DNA of 64,000 nucleotides from Ahaetulla prasina (taxonomy: Eukaryota; Chordata; Lepidosauria; Squamata; Colubridae). Both the position numbers and the translations under genes were made by a program. The notes beneath the pieces are model-generated. The model was not told where the DNA came from. It made no database searches and saw only the letters and a program-made list of their open reading frames with translations. Shown here piece by piece: positions 11,801 through 21,913 of the stretch (position 1 is its first letter; each line of letters begins with the position of its first letter). The DNA lies in NCBI RefSeq assembly GCF_028640845.1, contig NC_080540.1, forward strand, positions 276,597,524-276,661,523, in the 5' to 3' direction.

Positions 11801-12435
11801 TATCTTGAAGAATATATATATATATATATAATTAAAATTATGCATCAACTATATTAATTAGATATAATGAAGGGAACAATAGGACAGGAACGGTAGGCAC
11901 ATTTGTGCTCTTATGCACGCCCCTTATAGTCCTCTCAGGAATGGGGTGAGGTCAATAGTAGACAGCTTTTGGTTGAAGATTTTGGGATTTTGAGTAGAGA
12001 CTATGGAGTCAGGTAATGAGTTCCAAGCATTAACAACTCTGTTACAGAAGTCATATTTTCTGCAATCAAGTTTGAAGCGATTGACATTGAATCTATTTTT
12101 TGCTCTTGTAATATTGCGATTGAAGCTGAAGTAGTCTTTTATAGGAAGGATATTGCAATAGATGATTTTGTGTGTTAAACACAGGTCATGTCGAAGTCGA
12201 CGGAGTTGTAAGTTTTCTAATCCCAGGATTTCAAGTCTGTCGGTATAAGGTTTATAAGGTATAAGATTTGTTGATGGATCTGTATACATCAAGATACAAG
12301 TAAGATATAATCAGGATTGTGCCACTGGGGATGATGGAAAGTGTTGCACTTTACTAATAAATGAACATAATGTCAGAGAACATTTTCCCCTTTACATCCA
12401 GTTTTCTAAATGAAATTCAGAATGCAGATAGACTT
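8887..12435 (+). repeat. Direct duplication, copy B (about 3.55 kb)
   Basis: Near-identical to 2676-6244 and in the same orientation. Its right end runs on into unique DNA (tttgtctcgcaaacc) where copy A instead meets the L2 tail. A 6-base gap relative to copy A near 12088 and small differences in homopolymer runs separate the copies. Open frames inside are the same in both copies and are not genes. Confidence 0.95.
11745..12308 (-). mobile_element. LINE 3' end (family unresolved), in copy B
   Basis: Copy-B counterpart of 5545-6118. It encodes 122 rather than 124 C-terminal ORF2 residues because six bases are absent, giving NRFNVNRF in place of NRFKLNVNRF. Same A-rich tail and same stop after FLRGL. 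Confidence 0.75.
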
Positions 12436-12447
12436 TGTCTCGCAAAC

Positions 12448-12908
12448 CACACTGGGACCAGCAACTCAGGGGTTAAATGAAGTGGCCACTAAGTGAAACT
12501 GCAAATCTGATTAAGATCTTATTTCAGCTTTTCTTTACAGCAGTGGTGTCAAACTCAATTTCATTGAGGGCCGCATCAGGGCTGTGGATGACCTTGGGGG
12601 GGCCGGGCGGGGTGGTGGTGAATGGATGGGTGAGGCTAATTTGATGTCATTCCCCAAACTGCTGGCATGTTGCCTCTTTGCATTAGGTAGACCAGGCCGA
12701 AGCCAGGCTGGCCTGATCTTTCCTCTTCGCATTGGGTAGACCAGGATGGCCCCCGGGCCAAATCTGGCCCATGGGCCTTGAGTTTGACACCCCTGTTTTA
12801 CAGACTTGCAAATGTGAGAATTGGTCAGAAAGTTACTTTTTTATCACTACCGTAACTTAAAATGGTTACTAAACAAGGCAATTGCTAAATGAGAACTACT
12901 TGTAAGAG
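12448..12908. repeat. Degraded inverted-end repeat ('gttgctaaac' family), split by a hAT element
   Basis: Bases around 12460-12540 and 12804-12908 (taaatgaagtggccactaag; aatggttactaaacaaggca; gaactacttgtaa) resemble the element at 34050-34450 and the piece at 42711-43010. The hAT element at 12541-12795 interrupts it. Non-coding. Edges are uncertain. Confidence 0.45.
12541..12795. mobile_element. hAT miniature element (CAGTGGTGTCAAACTC ends)
   Basis: Inverted ends CAGTGGTGTCAAACTCAA and TTGAGTTTGACACCCCTG. The flanks ctttacag (12533-12540) and ttttacag (12796-12803) match at 7 of 8. The interior is GC-rich and non-coding. Confidence 0.8.
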
Positions 12909-13992
12909 GAAAAGATTCTTTAGGTTGTATTTAATTCCTGATTACATTATTATACTGATGTTTTATTGGCAAGAGATTGAAAATGGTTTGACTTCTTGGA
13001 CCATGCATTATTTTTCAGTGTGACCAGTTCATGGTTAATTAAATGCCATCTGCTGTAGCAAATCATCATTATCGTTGTTGCATTCAGTCATAGATTTAAT
13101 TCTGAACTGGCATAACCTAAACCATCATTTATCAACCTTGCTTATTGCCTGCAATATTAGTTTCAGGGAATTGGAACCAATCAAGAAATAGGTTCAAGGG
13201 AAAATGCAATATTCTCAGTCTTTTGTAATCCACCCACATCAGTTTGCTTTTTTTCATGTTATATATTCTACATGGAACTGTGACATTTAAAGACAATATT
13301 TGCAATCTGATCAAGATCTTGTACAAAATAATATTGCTTCTGGTTATTTTTTTGCGAGATAATAGAATAGAGAACCACATTGATGAAAGTACCTTGTGAA
13401 GTCAGTTTACCAGTGGTGACTCACCATCTCTGCCTTTTGAAAAATAAAAGCAGAATTAATGGGAAGAGTGAAGCTGCTTGAGCCGTTCAGTTTGTAAAAC
13501 TAATTTGAAAAATGGGAAGATGGTACTTTCAGTACCAAACAGAATTAAACAGCCAACATAAGCAACAACATTCAGGGAACATTCAATAGTCTCTCAGCAA
13601 AATGATGCTGAAAGGAAATTTGAGGAACTAATTCAAAATGCATGTAATGGCTAACATCCTGACTGGCTGTATACTTTAGAAGAACTTTACTTAGGATACC
13701 CTCTTACCACACCACTTCCAGCTCCTAGTCTCTCACAAAGTAGTTTGAAGCCAACTAGTAATTACATTCACATTTGTAGACCACTAATTTCTGAGAATAA
13801 TATGGGCCAATCTTTGCTTACTTTAAGCTTAACTGTCAGTGTCCTTCCCACATTTGCAGCAAATACTGAATAACAAATATCTCTTCAACCTATATCTAAA
13901 CAACAAAGAAGATCAAATAGAGCATTTGCCAGCCCATACCCCAATCCATTTGTTAAACTTCCCAATCTAATCCAATCTATTTCATGTCCATA
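12909..13992. other. Unassigned AT-rich stretch
   Basis: No gene or family recognised. Confidence 0.4.
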
Positions 13993-14407
13993 CAGAGGTG
14001 GGCTTCAAATATTTTAGCAAGGGGTTCTCTGCCCGGTTGCTGGGTGGGCGGGCCATGGTGGCCATGGCCAAGTCAGCTTCCTGCATCCAGGCGGAGAGCA
14101 TTTTTGCCCTCCTCAGGCTCCGGAGGCTTTCCTCAAGCTTCCAGGAGATCGAAAACAGCCACCCCAGGGTCCAAAGGCCCTCTGGAGGCCAGAAATGGGT
14201 CAATTCCAAGCCTTCCCAAACTTTCAGTAGGCTGTCCCTGAGCCTCTGCATGCACCTTGCACTTATCTGCATCCAAAATGGGCTGTGTGGGGACTTCTGG
14301 GATGGGTGGGGCCAGCCAGGAGTGGGATTTGGAGGTTCTTCAAACTGCACAGAATCTTAGCTAGGGGGTCTTCCAAACCCCTGCAAACTCCCAGCAGCCC
14401 ACCCCTG
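13993..14407. mobile_element. Probable hAT-derived element
   Basis: Begins cagaggtgggctt and ends agcccacccctg, inverted ends of the CAGTGGTGGG type. The flanks tgtccata and cgtcagta agree at only 5 of 8, so the target duplication is not convincing. The GC-rich interior gives accidental open frames on both strands. Confidence 0.5.
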
Positions 14408-15241
14408 CGTCAGTACACTAAACAGGGCCTGTCCCATATAGCTTTCAAATTCAGAGGAAGTCAGCCAGGTGCTTAGATTCTTTCTGTTTTGGCACATGTT
14501 CCATATCTCCAATGTTTTTGTTTTTTATTTATCTGCTGCATCTGCATGTTTTTTAAAGTAATATGTTCCCATCTTTAAATTATTTTGTTTTGAATTGTGA
14601 TTAGCTGCTCTGAATCCTCTGCCAAGATTGGACAATTGGTATGTTTGGTTTTAGAGAATTCCTATCCACAATGTATGTATTGGCTAGCAAACAGTTCTCA
14701 AACACATTTTTAAAGAGAAAGCAATGAGATTTACTTCTGAGTAGGCAAACTTGATCTCTGTTTTGTATAGTGCCACACTTAGCAATTGCCTTAATTACTA
14801 ATATGTATGCTCACTTTTGGGAAATCTCTTTTGATAATATTATTTTTCCCTTCTGAGTTAAGTATTTTTTTTTCTGCTGACAGCAATCAGACTTGGCTGG
14901 AACCTCAGCATCAGTACCTAAGTCATTTTATAATACTTAGGTTAAATCAGGCAAAGGTATGATACAAGAGCAAACCAGCTGATGGCATAAAACTAAAAGG
15001 AGGTTGCAAGTTCTTTAGAAGAAAGGATGTTGATTCAAAATCTAATAAGCCTTATAATTGGTTTCATTTATACTGGCAATGGTCACCCAAGAAAATATAC
15101 ATAAGCATAGGAAAACAGACACATTAAATATGCATAGAAAAGGTAAGTGCCCTATGATAAACCTGTAACTAATGTCTTTCACATGTTAATTTTCAGGTAT
15201 ACAAATAATAAGAGCAATCTGGAGTAAAGGAGATATGGCAT
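14408..15241. other. Unassigned AT-rich stretch
   Basis: No gene or family recognised. Confidence 0.4.
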
Positions 15242-15835
15242 GAGCCATGGTGGTGCAGTGGTTAGAATGCAATTGTTGTTGTTAATTGCAAAGTCGAATC
15301 CGACCCATTGCGACCCTATGGACAACGGTCCTCCAGGCCTTCCTGTCTCTACCATCCTCTGGAGTCCATTTTAGCTCATGCCTTCTGCTTCAGTGACTCC
15401 ATCCAGTCACCTCATTCTCTGTCGTCCCCTTCTTCTTTTGCCCTCAATCTTACCCAGCATTAGGCTCTTCTCCAGTGAGTCCCTCCTTCTCATTAGGTGA
15501 CCAAAGTATTTCAGTTTCATCTTCAGGATCTGGCCTTCTAAAGAGCAGTCAGGGTTGATCTCCTCTAGGACTGACCGGTTTGATTGCCTTGCAGTCCAAG
15601 GGATTCGCAGGAGTCTTCTCCAGCACCATAGTTCAAAGAATGCAGTATTGCAGGCTAAGTCTGCTTATTGCCAGGGGTTTGATCCTCACTGGCTCAAGGT
15701 TGATTCAGCCTTCCATTCTTCAAGGTCAGTAAAATGAGGAGCCAGATTGTTGGGGCAATGTGCTGGCTCTGTAAATTGCTTAAAGAGGGCTTTAAAGCAC
15801 TGTGAAGTGGTATAAGTGGTATTGCTATCCTGAAT
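15242..15835 (+). mobile_element. tRNA-derived SINE, split by Bov-B
   Basis: The head at 15242-15271 (gagccatggtggtgcagtgg ttagaatgca) continues at 15645 (gtattgcaggctaagtctgc). A B-box-like ggtttgatcctcactgg and the 3' body (aaatgaggagccagattgtt; ctgtaaattgcttaaagagg) follow. The layout fits a squamate tRNA-headed SINE. It is cut by the insertion at 15272-15636. Confidence 0.75.
15272..15636 (-). mobile_element. Bov-B (RTE) LINE 3' fragment
   Basis: On the minus strand this encodes the C-terminal part of a Bov-B ORF2 (KLKYFGHLMRRRDSLEKSLM, KRRRGRQRM). It ends in a tail with CAACAACAAT units, the usual short 3' terminus of RTE elements. The 8-bp direct repeat agaatgca flanks it (15264-15271 and 15637-15644). 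5'-truncated with an in-frame stop, so inactive. Bov-B is widespread in squamates and ruminants. Confidence 0.88.
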
Positions 15836-16643
15836 TAACATTTCTCTCTCTTACTGAAATTTCAGTACAAGAAGAACGTCAGCTTTGTTTTGGGGACATA
15901 TGATCAGCTTAAATGGAAATCTTGGAAATAAGCAGCTGTCCAACAGTTCTGGAAGAGTTTGTTCTACCATGTTGGACCTCTGACCTTGATGTTATCATTA
16001 AAAATGAAGGTTCTATTCATCTGCATCCCGGTATGGATGATTCTACTTTTCATTGATTCAACAGCATTGTTCCTCTTCATCATGACTCATAGTGAATATG
16101 CCTCACCCATTAAACTATAGGAAATGGTGGGATAGGTGCTATGAGTAAATGCCCCATCCTGAGACCTTTGGAAAGCCCAAAAGATATGGCATATCTTTCT
16201 CCAAAGGACACCATCCTGCCCTTATAACAAATGTTCTGAGAATATAAAAGTGAAACTAACTTCATTGCCTTTCCAGAACTAGATGCAGAAGCTGGGGAGA
16301 TCCCTTTGAGGTCCTTGCTTCTGAAGCTTCCAAAAGAAAAATTATTTATCCTCTCTATCAAGAACCTCATTTCTTCAGGGTTAGTCTGTCAAGGACTGTA
16401 GACCAGGGATAAAGGCTGTGACCTCAGCCTCGTATACAGGCACATTCTTCTGTTGTTGTTGTTTTCTCTTTAAAATCTTCTTTCGCTTCTGCTCTCCTTC
16501 CCTGTCTAGTAGCCGACTGATTGGTCTAGTTAGAAATCTGTGTGCTGGTTAATATGTTCTCTCTTTTAATAGTATAGTACACACCCAACATTTAGTATCA
16601 TCAAAAACACAGAACACATAAATTCTGTGAAGTTCACATTTCA
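15836..16643. other. Unassigned stretch
   Basis: No gene or family recognised. Confidence 0.4.
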
Positions 16644-16651
16644 GTTGTAGT

Positions 16652-16927
16652 CAGTGGTGAAATCCAACTTTCTTTTACTACCGGTTCTGTGGGCGTGGCT
16701 TGGTGGGCATGGTGTAGTTTGTGGGTATGGCTTGTGGGCATGGCAGAGGAAGGATAGTGCAAAATCTCCATTCCCACCCCACTCCAGGGGAAGGATACTG
16801 CAAAATCTCCATTCCCTCCCCACTCCTGGGACCAGCCAGAGGTGGCATTTGCTGGTTTTCCGAAGTATTCAAAATTTCCGGTACCGGTTCTCCAGAACCT
16901 GTCAGAACCTGCTGGATTTCACTCCTG
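16652..16927. mobile_element. hAT miniature element (CAGTGGTGAAATCC ends)
   Basis: Inverted ends CAGTGGTGAAATCC and GGATTTCACTCCTG, with a perfect 8-bp target duplication gttgtagt at 16644-16651 and 16928-16935. The interior has two repeats of 'ggatactgcaaaatctccat' type. Open frames here are accidental. Confidence 0.9.
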
Positions 16928-16935
16928 GTTGTAGT

Positions 16936-17453
16936 TATTAAAGGTCATATGTTTTTATTTACTGCATTGCATTGAACTGCATTGGGAGTGGGGGGTAATG
17001 CCATCTTTTTTCTGAGAATTTAAAGTTCCACATATGGAATCCTCTTCTTTCTTAATTTTATCTCCAAAGCAATCCTGTGAGGTGAGGTGGCTGAATAAGT
17101 ATAACTGCCTCAGAATCACCTCCTAACACAACTATACTATACTAGCCCCTTACCATTTAAATTAAAAAAGATCCCCTTTTCACCCATATAGGTAATATGC
17201 ATCTTCCTCAATAATGGGTCCACTACCAGAAGCTTGGGAGTTTATGCAGTATTTTAACTGTTGTTACCTCTGTACTCTTCTGGACAGAGAGCTCTGATGT
17301 TGTTCCTGGGATCTGGTGAAGCCACTCTTCCAGTTTAGAAGTCACATCTCCAAGTGCTCCCACACCACTGGAACTATTTTGGCCTTTACTTTCCACTTCC
17401 TCTCTATTCCTCCTTCAGGCCCTGGTACTTGTCCAGCTTTTCATTTTCCTTTT
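16936..17453. other. Unassigned stretch
   Basis: No gene or family recognised. Confidence 0.4.
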
Positions 17454-17461
17454 TCCTAATT

Positions 17462-17607
17462 CACTGGTGGGTTGCTACCAGTTCTTCCCAGATCGGGTGA
17501 ACCGGTAGCGGTGGCAGGAGGCTCCGCCCACCCACCCTGTGCATGTGCAGAAGTATTGCACACGCACGAAAGCAAACTAGTAGCGATGGGTTTTGAAACC
17601 TGCCCCT
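17462..17607. mobile_element. hAT-derived remnant (CACTGGTGGG end)
   Basis: Contains cactggtgggttgctacc at the left, gtgaaccggtagcggtggca inside and cctgcccctg at the right, like the complete copies at 52528 and 58392. No clear 8-bp duplication. Confidence 0.5.
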
Positions 17608-17780
17608 GCTTCACTTGGCACCATTTCATCTATCACTACTGCTGTTTTCTGATCCGTGTCTGGTTGATTGGCTAGTACCCTTCTGTCCATCTGGATCTGG
17701 AAAGCCCACAGGATTTTAGCCCTGTTATTCTCCATGATCTTCTATGGAATCTCCTAGTCTGAACATGGGATAGTCTAGCC

Positions 17781-17901
17781 CAGGGGTCTGCAAACTTGGC
17801 TCTTTTAAGACTTGTGGACTTCAATTCCCAGAGTTCCTCAGCCAGCAAAGTTAAGAGTTGAAGTGCACAAGTCTTAAAAGAGCCAAGTTTGCAGACCCCT
17901 G
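17781..17901. mobile_element. Palindromic hAT miniature element with inverted flanking octamers
   Basis: Inverted ends CAGGGGTCTGCAAACTTGGC and complement form long arms. The flanking octamers are gtctagcc (17773-17780) and ggctagac (17902-17909). These are perfect reverse complements, though only 6 of 8 as direct repeats, so the hairpin extends through the target site. Confidence 0.75.
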
Positions 17902-17909
17902 GGCTAGAC

Positions 17910-18510
17910 CATGCATTGTGCAGATGTTTCTGTACACAATGCTAGAACCTTGGTTTTGCATTCAGCGTGTACCATCCCTGCCTGCATGTTGCATCTTGCC
18001 ACTTTGTGTTGGAATATCTCTGCAACTCTGGTCCTGTCTAGTGTGATAGATCCCTGATTCTATGTGCTTAGTGCCCATTCTTGTGCTTCTATGATCAGTG
18101 TGTTCCAACACTTTCCAGCACTGGTAGGATTTCCCAATTTCTGTCACTTCAGCTATCCGTGAATGGTACATCCCATGCAGGGTCTTGTTTTATTATGACA
18201 GTTCTTCTGCTTGATCTTCTCTCAGTGGCTAATCTTTTGGTGTCGACTTATTGATATGCCATGAAATGCTCTGGATTTCACCCAGAATAGTGCCTTTGAT
18301 ACTTAACAGACTCCCTCCACCCTCTTTCCAGCTGGTGTTTAGACTATGGGTTTTGGACTGTGGGTGGAAACTCCATCTGGATTTTCCATTAGTTGCTGGT
18401 GAAACAAAGGATATTCCTTAAGGAAGAATATATTGTGATGGTTCTATAGAGGCAACATATTTGAACAATTTGTTGATTTTCATGCTATTTTACCATTCTG
18501 ACCTGTTGTG
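17910..18510. other. Unassigned stretch
   Basis: No gene or family recognised. Confidence 0.4.
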
Positions 18511-18524
18511 ATATAGATATAAAA

Positions 18525-19151
18525 AGGTAAAGGCTCCCCTCGCACATATGTGGTAGTCGTTCCCAACTCTAGGGGGCGATGCTCCTCTCCGTTTCAAAGC
18601 TGAAGAGCCAGCACTGTCCAAAGACATCTCCGTGGTCATGTGGTCGGCATGACTAAATGCCAAAGGCACACAGAACGCTGTTACCTTCCCATCAAAGGTG
18701 GCCCCTATTTTTCTACTTGTATTTTGTACGTGCTTTCAAACACGTTCAAGGGCCACGGTGTGGCTCAGGCTGTAAGAAGCCTGTTATTAAACACAGCTGC
18801 CTGCAATTACTGCAGGCTCTAGTCCCACCAGGCCCAAGGTTGACTCAGCCTTCCATCCTTTATAAGGTAGGTAAAATGAGGACCCAGATTGTTGGGGGGG
18901 CAATAAGTTGACTTTGTATATAAATATACAAATAGAATGAGACTATTGCCTTACACAATGTAAGCCGCCCTGAGTCTTCGGAGAAGGGCGGGATATAAAT
19001 GTAAAAAACAAACAAACTGCTAGGTTGGCATAAACTGGGACAAGTAACAGGAGCTCAACCCATTACGTGGCACTAGGGATTCGAACCGCTGAACTGCTGA
19101 CCTTTCAATCAACAAGCTCAGCGTCTTAGCCACTAAGCCACCACGTCCCTA
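18525..19151 (-). mobile_element. Sauria SINE, interrupted by a second SINE
   Basis: On the minus strand: tRNA-related head (gtggcttagtggctaagac, ggttcgaatccctagtgcc), body with catgccgaccacatgaccac, and a Bov-B-like 3' end finishing in gaggggagcctttacc. The 14-bp direct repeat atatagatataaaa (18511-18524 and 19152-19165) flanks the whole element. A plus-strand SINE occupies 18742-19012. Established knowledge: Sauria SINEs share their 3' end with Bov-B and depend on its enzymes. Confidence 0.88.
18742..19012 (+). mobile_element. tRNA-derived SINE nested in the Sauria SINE
   Basis: A-box-like tggctcaggctgtaag, B-box-like ggctctagtcccacca, body gtaggtaaaatgaggaccca, and 3' end gccgccctgagtcttcggag followed by ggatataaatgtaaa, which resembles an L2-type LINE tail. 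A short repeat caaac flanks it (18737-18741, 19013-19017). Related copies lie at 37511 (minus), 55045 (minus, 3' end only) and 58645 (plus). Confidence 0.82.
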
Positions 19152-19165
19152 ATATAGATATAAAA

Positions 19166-20103
19166 GCCTGCATTCCACAAACATATTATCATGCCATAAT
19201 AATGAATGGCTCTCTAAAGTGTATGCAGATGCGTGACAAATATTGACGTCTGCAAAAACATAGATGTTGTTACTTCCCTTTAAGAACTCAGTTATCCTAT
19301 TCCTCTGTTTATTCACATTCTATTGAATGCCAAAAAAAACCTACCTGGGAGTAGAATTACTGAAAAATTGTCTGACACTTGCTGGGTGTGTCAGAGTGCA
19401 ACATTCTCAGTTGTTAAAGCAACACTTTCAGTAATTGCATTACTTCTGAATATAATCAACAATACATAAAATTCAGCAGTCAGTGTGTGCTAAATCATGT
19501 GGCATGCTAAAGCATATAAACTTTTGCTCTGTGCTTTGTCTGAATCCTTTTAGTGAAGTGATTCTTGAACTTAAAGTGGTATCAGATTACTTGCCAAAGT
19601 CAGCCTGTAAAGTGGCTCCAGCTTAGTTCTGTGCTTATTGTTGGTTGATCAAACTGAGGATTCATAAGAAGAATTTCAACTACACTGTGAATAATATATG
19701 TTATTGTAAAAGAAAATGCAAACTAGTGAAAAGCGAATCCACTGTACAGTCACAAAAATCCAAAGCTATGTTATAGTTGTGTTAGAAGGCCCCACTCCCC
19801 AGATTAAAATATTTTTTTTTAATAAATAAAATATTTCCGCCAAAGGAGAAATGGAGAAAAATCTTAACAAAGGCAGAAAGCAGCCCCTGCCATAGGAAAA
19901 CAGCCTCAAGCAGAATCTTGAAGAGACTAGTCTTTTGTAGAAATTGAAGATTTTGTATCCATTCAGAAAGACTGGGCCAATCTATTCATAAGCAGAGAGA
20001 CTCCAAATAAGCAATGCCATTAGGCAAACCAGAGCTGACAAGATTAGCTCAAACAAACACCTAGGATTTGCATTTCCCCTTTTGTCTGTAGAGCCAGCCA
20101 TGA
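19166..20103. other. Unassigned AT-rich stretch
   Basis: No gene or family recognised. Confidence 0.4.
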
Positions 20104-20111
20104 CCCCATAG

Positions 20112-20532
20112 TAAAGTGACCAGATTTCAGCGATGGCAAAGCGGGACACATTGACGGTGGGGGTGGGGGCTGTGCATGCGTGCTGAGTCTTGCCACCTGC
20201 CTGAAGGAGGAGGAGCGGCTGCTGCTTCTCCACTCTTCCAGGCAGGCTCGGCTCTCCTCTCGGCTCTTCCAGGCAGGCTCGGCTCTCCTCGGCTCTCCTC
20301 TCCGCTCTTTTCTTCCTCTCGGGTGAAGTCAAGCAGCGTCTCTCCTCCCTCTCGCGCCCCCTTCTCCGCCACTCCCCCTTCTCCGCCTCCTCCTCTTGCG
20401 TTGCCACCTCCCATTTTCAGAATGGGAGTGAAACAAAAAAAAATCGGGACTTTTTGGAATTGCCGCGGGACACGGGACAAATTATTAAAAAGCAGGACTG
20501 TCCCACCAAAAGCGGGACGTCTGGTCACTATA
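20112..20532. mobile_element. hAT-like element with TATAGTGACCAG ends and GC-rich core
   Basis: Ends taaagtgaccag and ctggtcactata are inverted repeats with one mismatch. A perfect 8-bp direct repeat ccccatag flanks it (20104-20111, 20533-20540). The core has repeated 'ctcggctctcctc' and 'ttccaggcaggctcgg' units, so the open frames on both strands (141-158 residues) are low-complexity artefacts. Assignment to hAT is by target-site length. Confidence 0.72.
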
Positions 20533-20540
20533 CCCCATAG

Positions 20541-21840
20541 GAATTTGGCAATATCCTTTAAAATAGTAAAGGGGACATTCTTACATAAGAATTGGCATCT
20601 CAATCACAAAGCCCCAAATATAGTATAAAAGTCAACCTATCCTAACCCCATTTTGTCAGCCACCCTAGAAACATGCTGTTGTCACTGAAGTTTCTGGCTT
20701 CCAAATAAACATCCTGCAGCCAGACTCCATTTTATTTCCCGCGTCTTTCTCCAAGTTTGGAACTGGAGCAGATTTTTCTCCCAACAGTTGAATACAACAC
20801 AGCTTCAGAAAACTGACCATAATTTAAAATAAATACATTCTTGTTTTGTTCTGATCATATCACAACTTGAATGACAATTGACAATATCCAGTGTATTCAA
20901 TCCAAAGTGTTATGTTTTCTTGATCTGGAGGAACTCTAATCATTTCAAAGCCATTACAATAGCGATACCCACAGATCTGAAATTGAACTAAAGATAAACA
21001 TGAGTGGAGAAGAAAAAAACACGGTGAACTCAATGTTTATTCTGTTGGAAGAAATGAATTTTTTTTTTAATAAACTCTGTTAATTGCATCCTGTTGACAT
21101 TCCCTTACTTCCATCAAGTGCAAGCTGGGAACAGAGATTTTCATGTCTGTATCACACTAAGATCTGAGACTAAAGCATAAAGATTTAAGTGATATTGGTT
21201 TACTATAGAATGGAAATTCTCCAAAGCACTGGTCTTGAAGCAGAAATTAATCAGCCTGCAGAATTGCAAAATTTAGGCAGATTAAACCAATGTGTCTTTC
21301 ATTCCATTCCATTCATTCATTAAACTAATGTGTCTTTCATTCCATTCTCATCCTTCTCACAGTCTTCTCATTTGGTCAACTATGTCAATCAACCAAATAT
21401 TGAATAAACAATAGCATATCTTAATTCACCTTGCTTCATGTATTTGACAAAGCAATTTGTACCTTATGAAAAATTATGCTTTTTAATATAGTTGTTTAGT
21501 TGGAAAAGATGCTTCCAGATTTTTTTTCTCTGTAACTCACTGACATCTAGTGAATTCCTCAAGATATCTGTACTAGCAGCACTCAAAAGTATAAAATAAA
21601 TCCTTTACCAAATTGTTGTGCTTTTTTCCTGCCTAGGTTTTACATAAAATGTTGGAAAATTTGTTTAGGTTTTGTTTTCCTTGTAATCTCAAATGAGGTT
21701 GGTAAATACTTGCTTGCAATATAAGGAACAAAGAACAATGCCACTTAATTTCATTCAGGTCACTATATTTATTTCGAACACATAAAATTGTGCTCTCCCG
21801 ATGCCAACTCATAAATCTTTGTGGCTTACATCTGTTAGGT
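20541..21840. other. Unassigned AT-rich stretch
   Basis: No gene or family recognised. A short local duplication of a 'cattccattc' segment lies near 21300-21345. Confidence 0.4.
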
Positions 21841-21913
21841 AATAATAATAATATCAGAGTTGGAAGGGACCTTGAAGGTCTTCTAGTCCAACCCCCTGCC
21901 CAGGCAGGAAACC

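Noticed and set aside
18742..19012. Possible functional tRNA gene at the SINE head.
   Set aside because: A and B boxes are degenerate, no cloverleaf closes, and the downstream body matches other SINE copies.
19982..20628. Frames of 141-158 residues with Glu/Arg-rich sequence.
   Set aside because: Located in the repeated pyrimidine-rich core of an inverted-end element and present on both strands.
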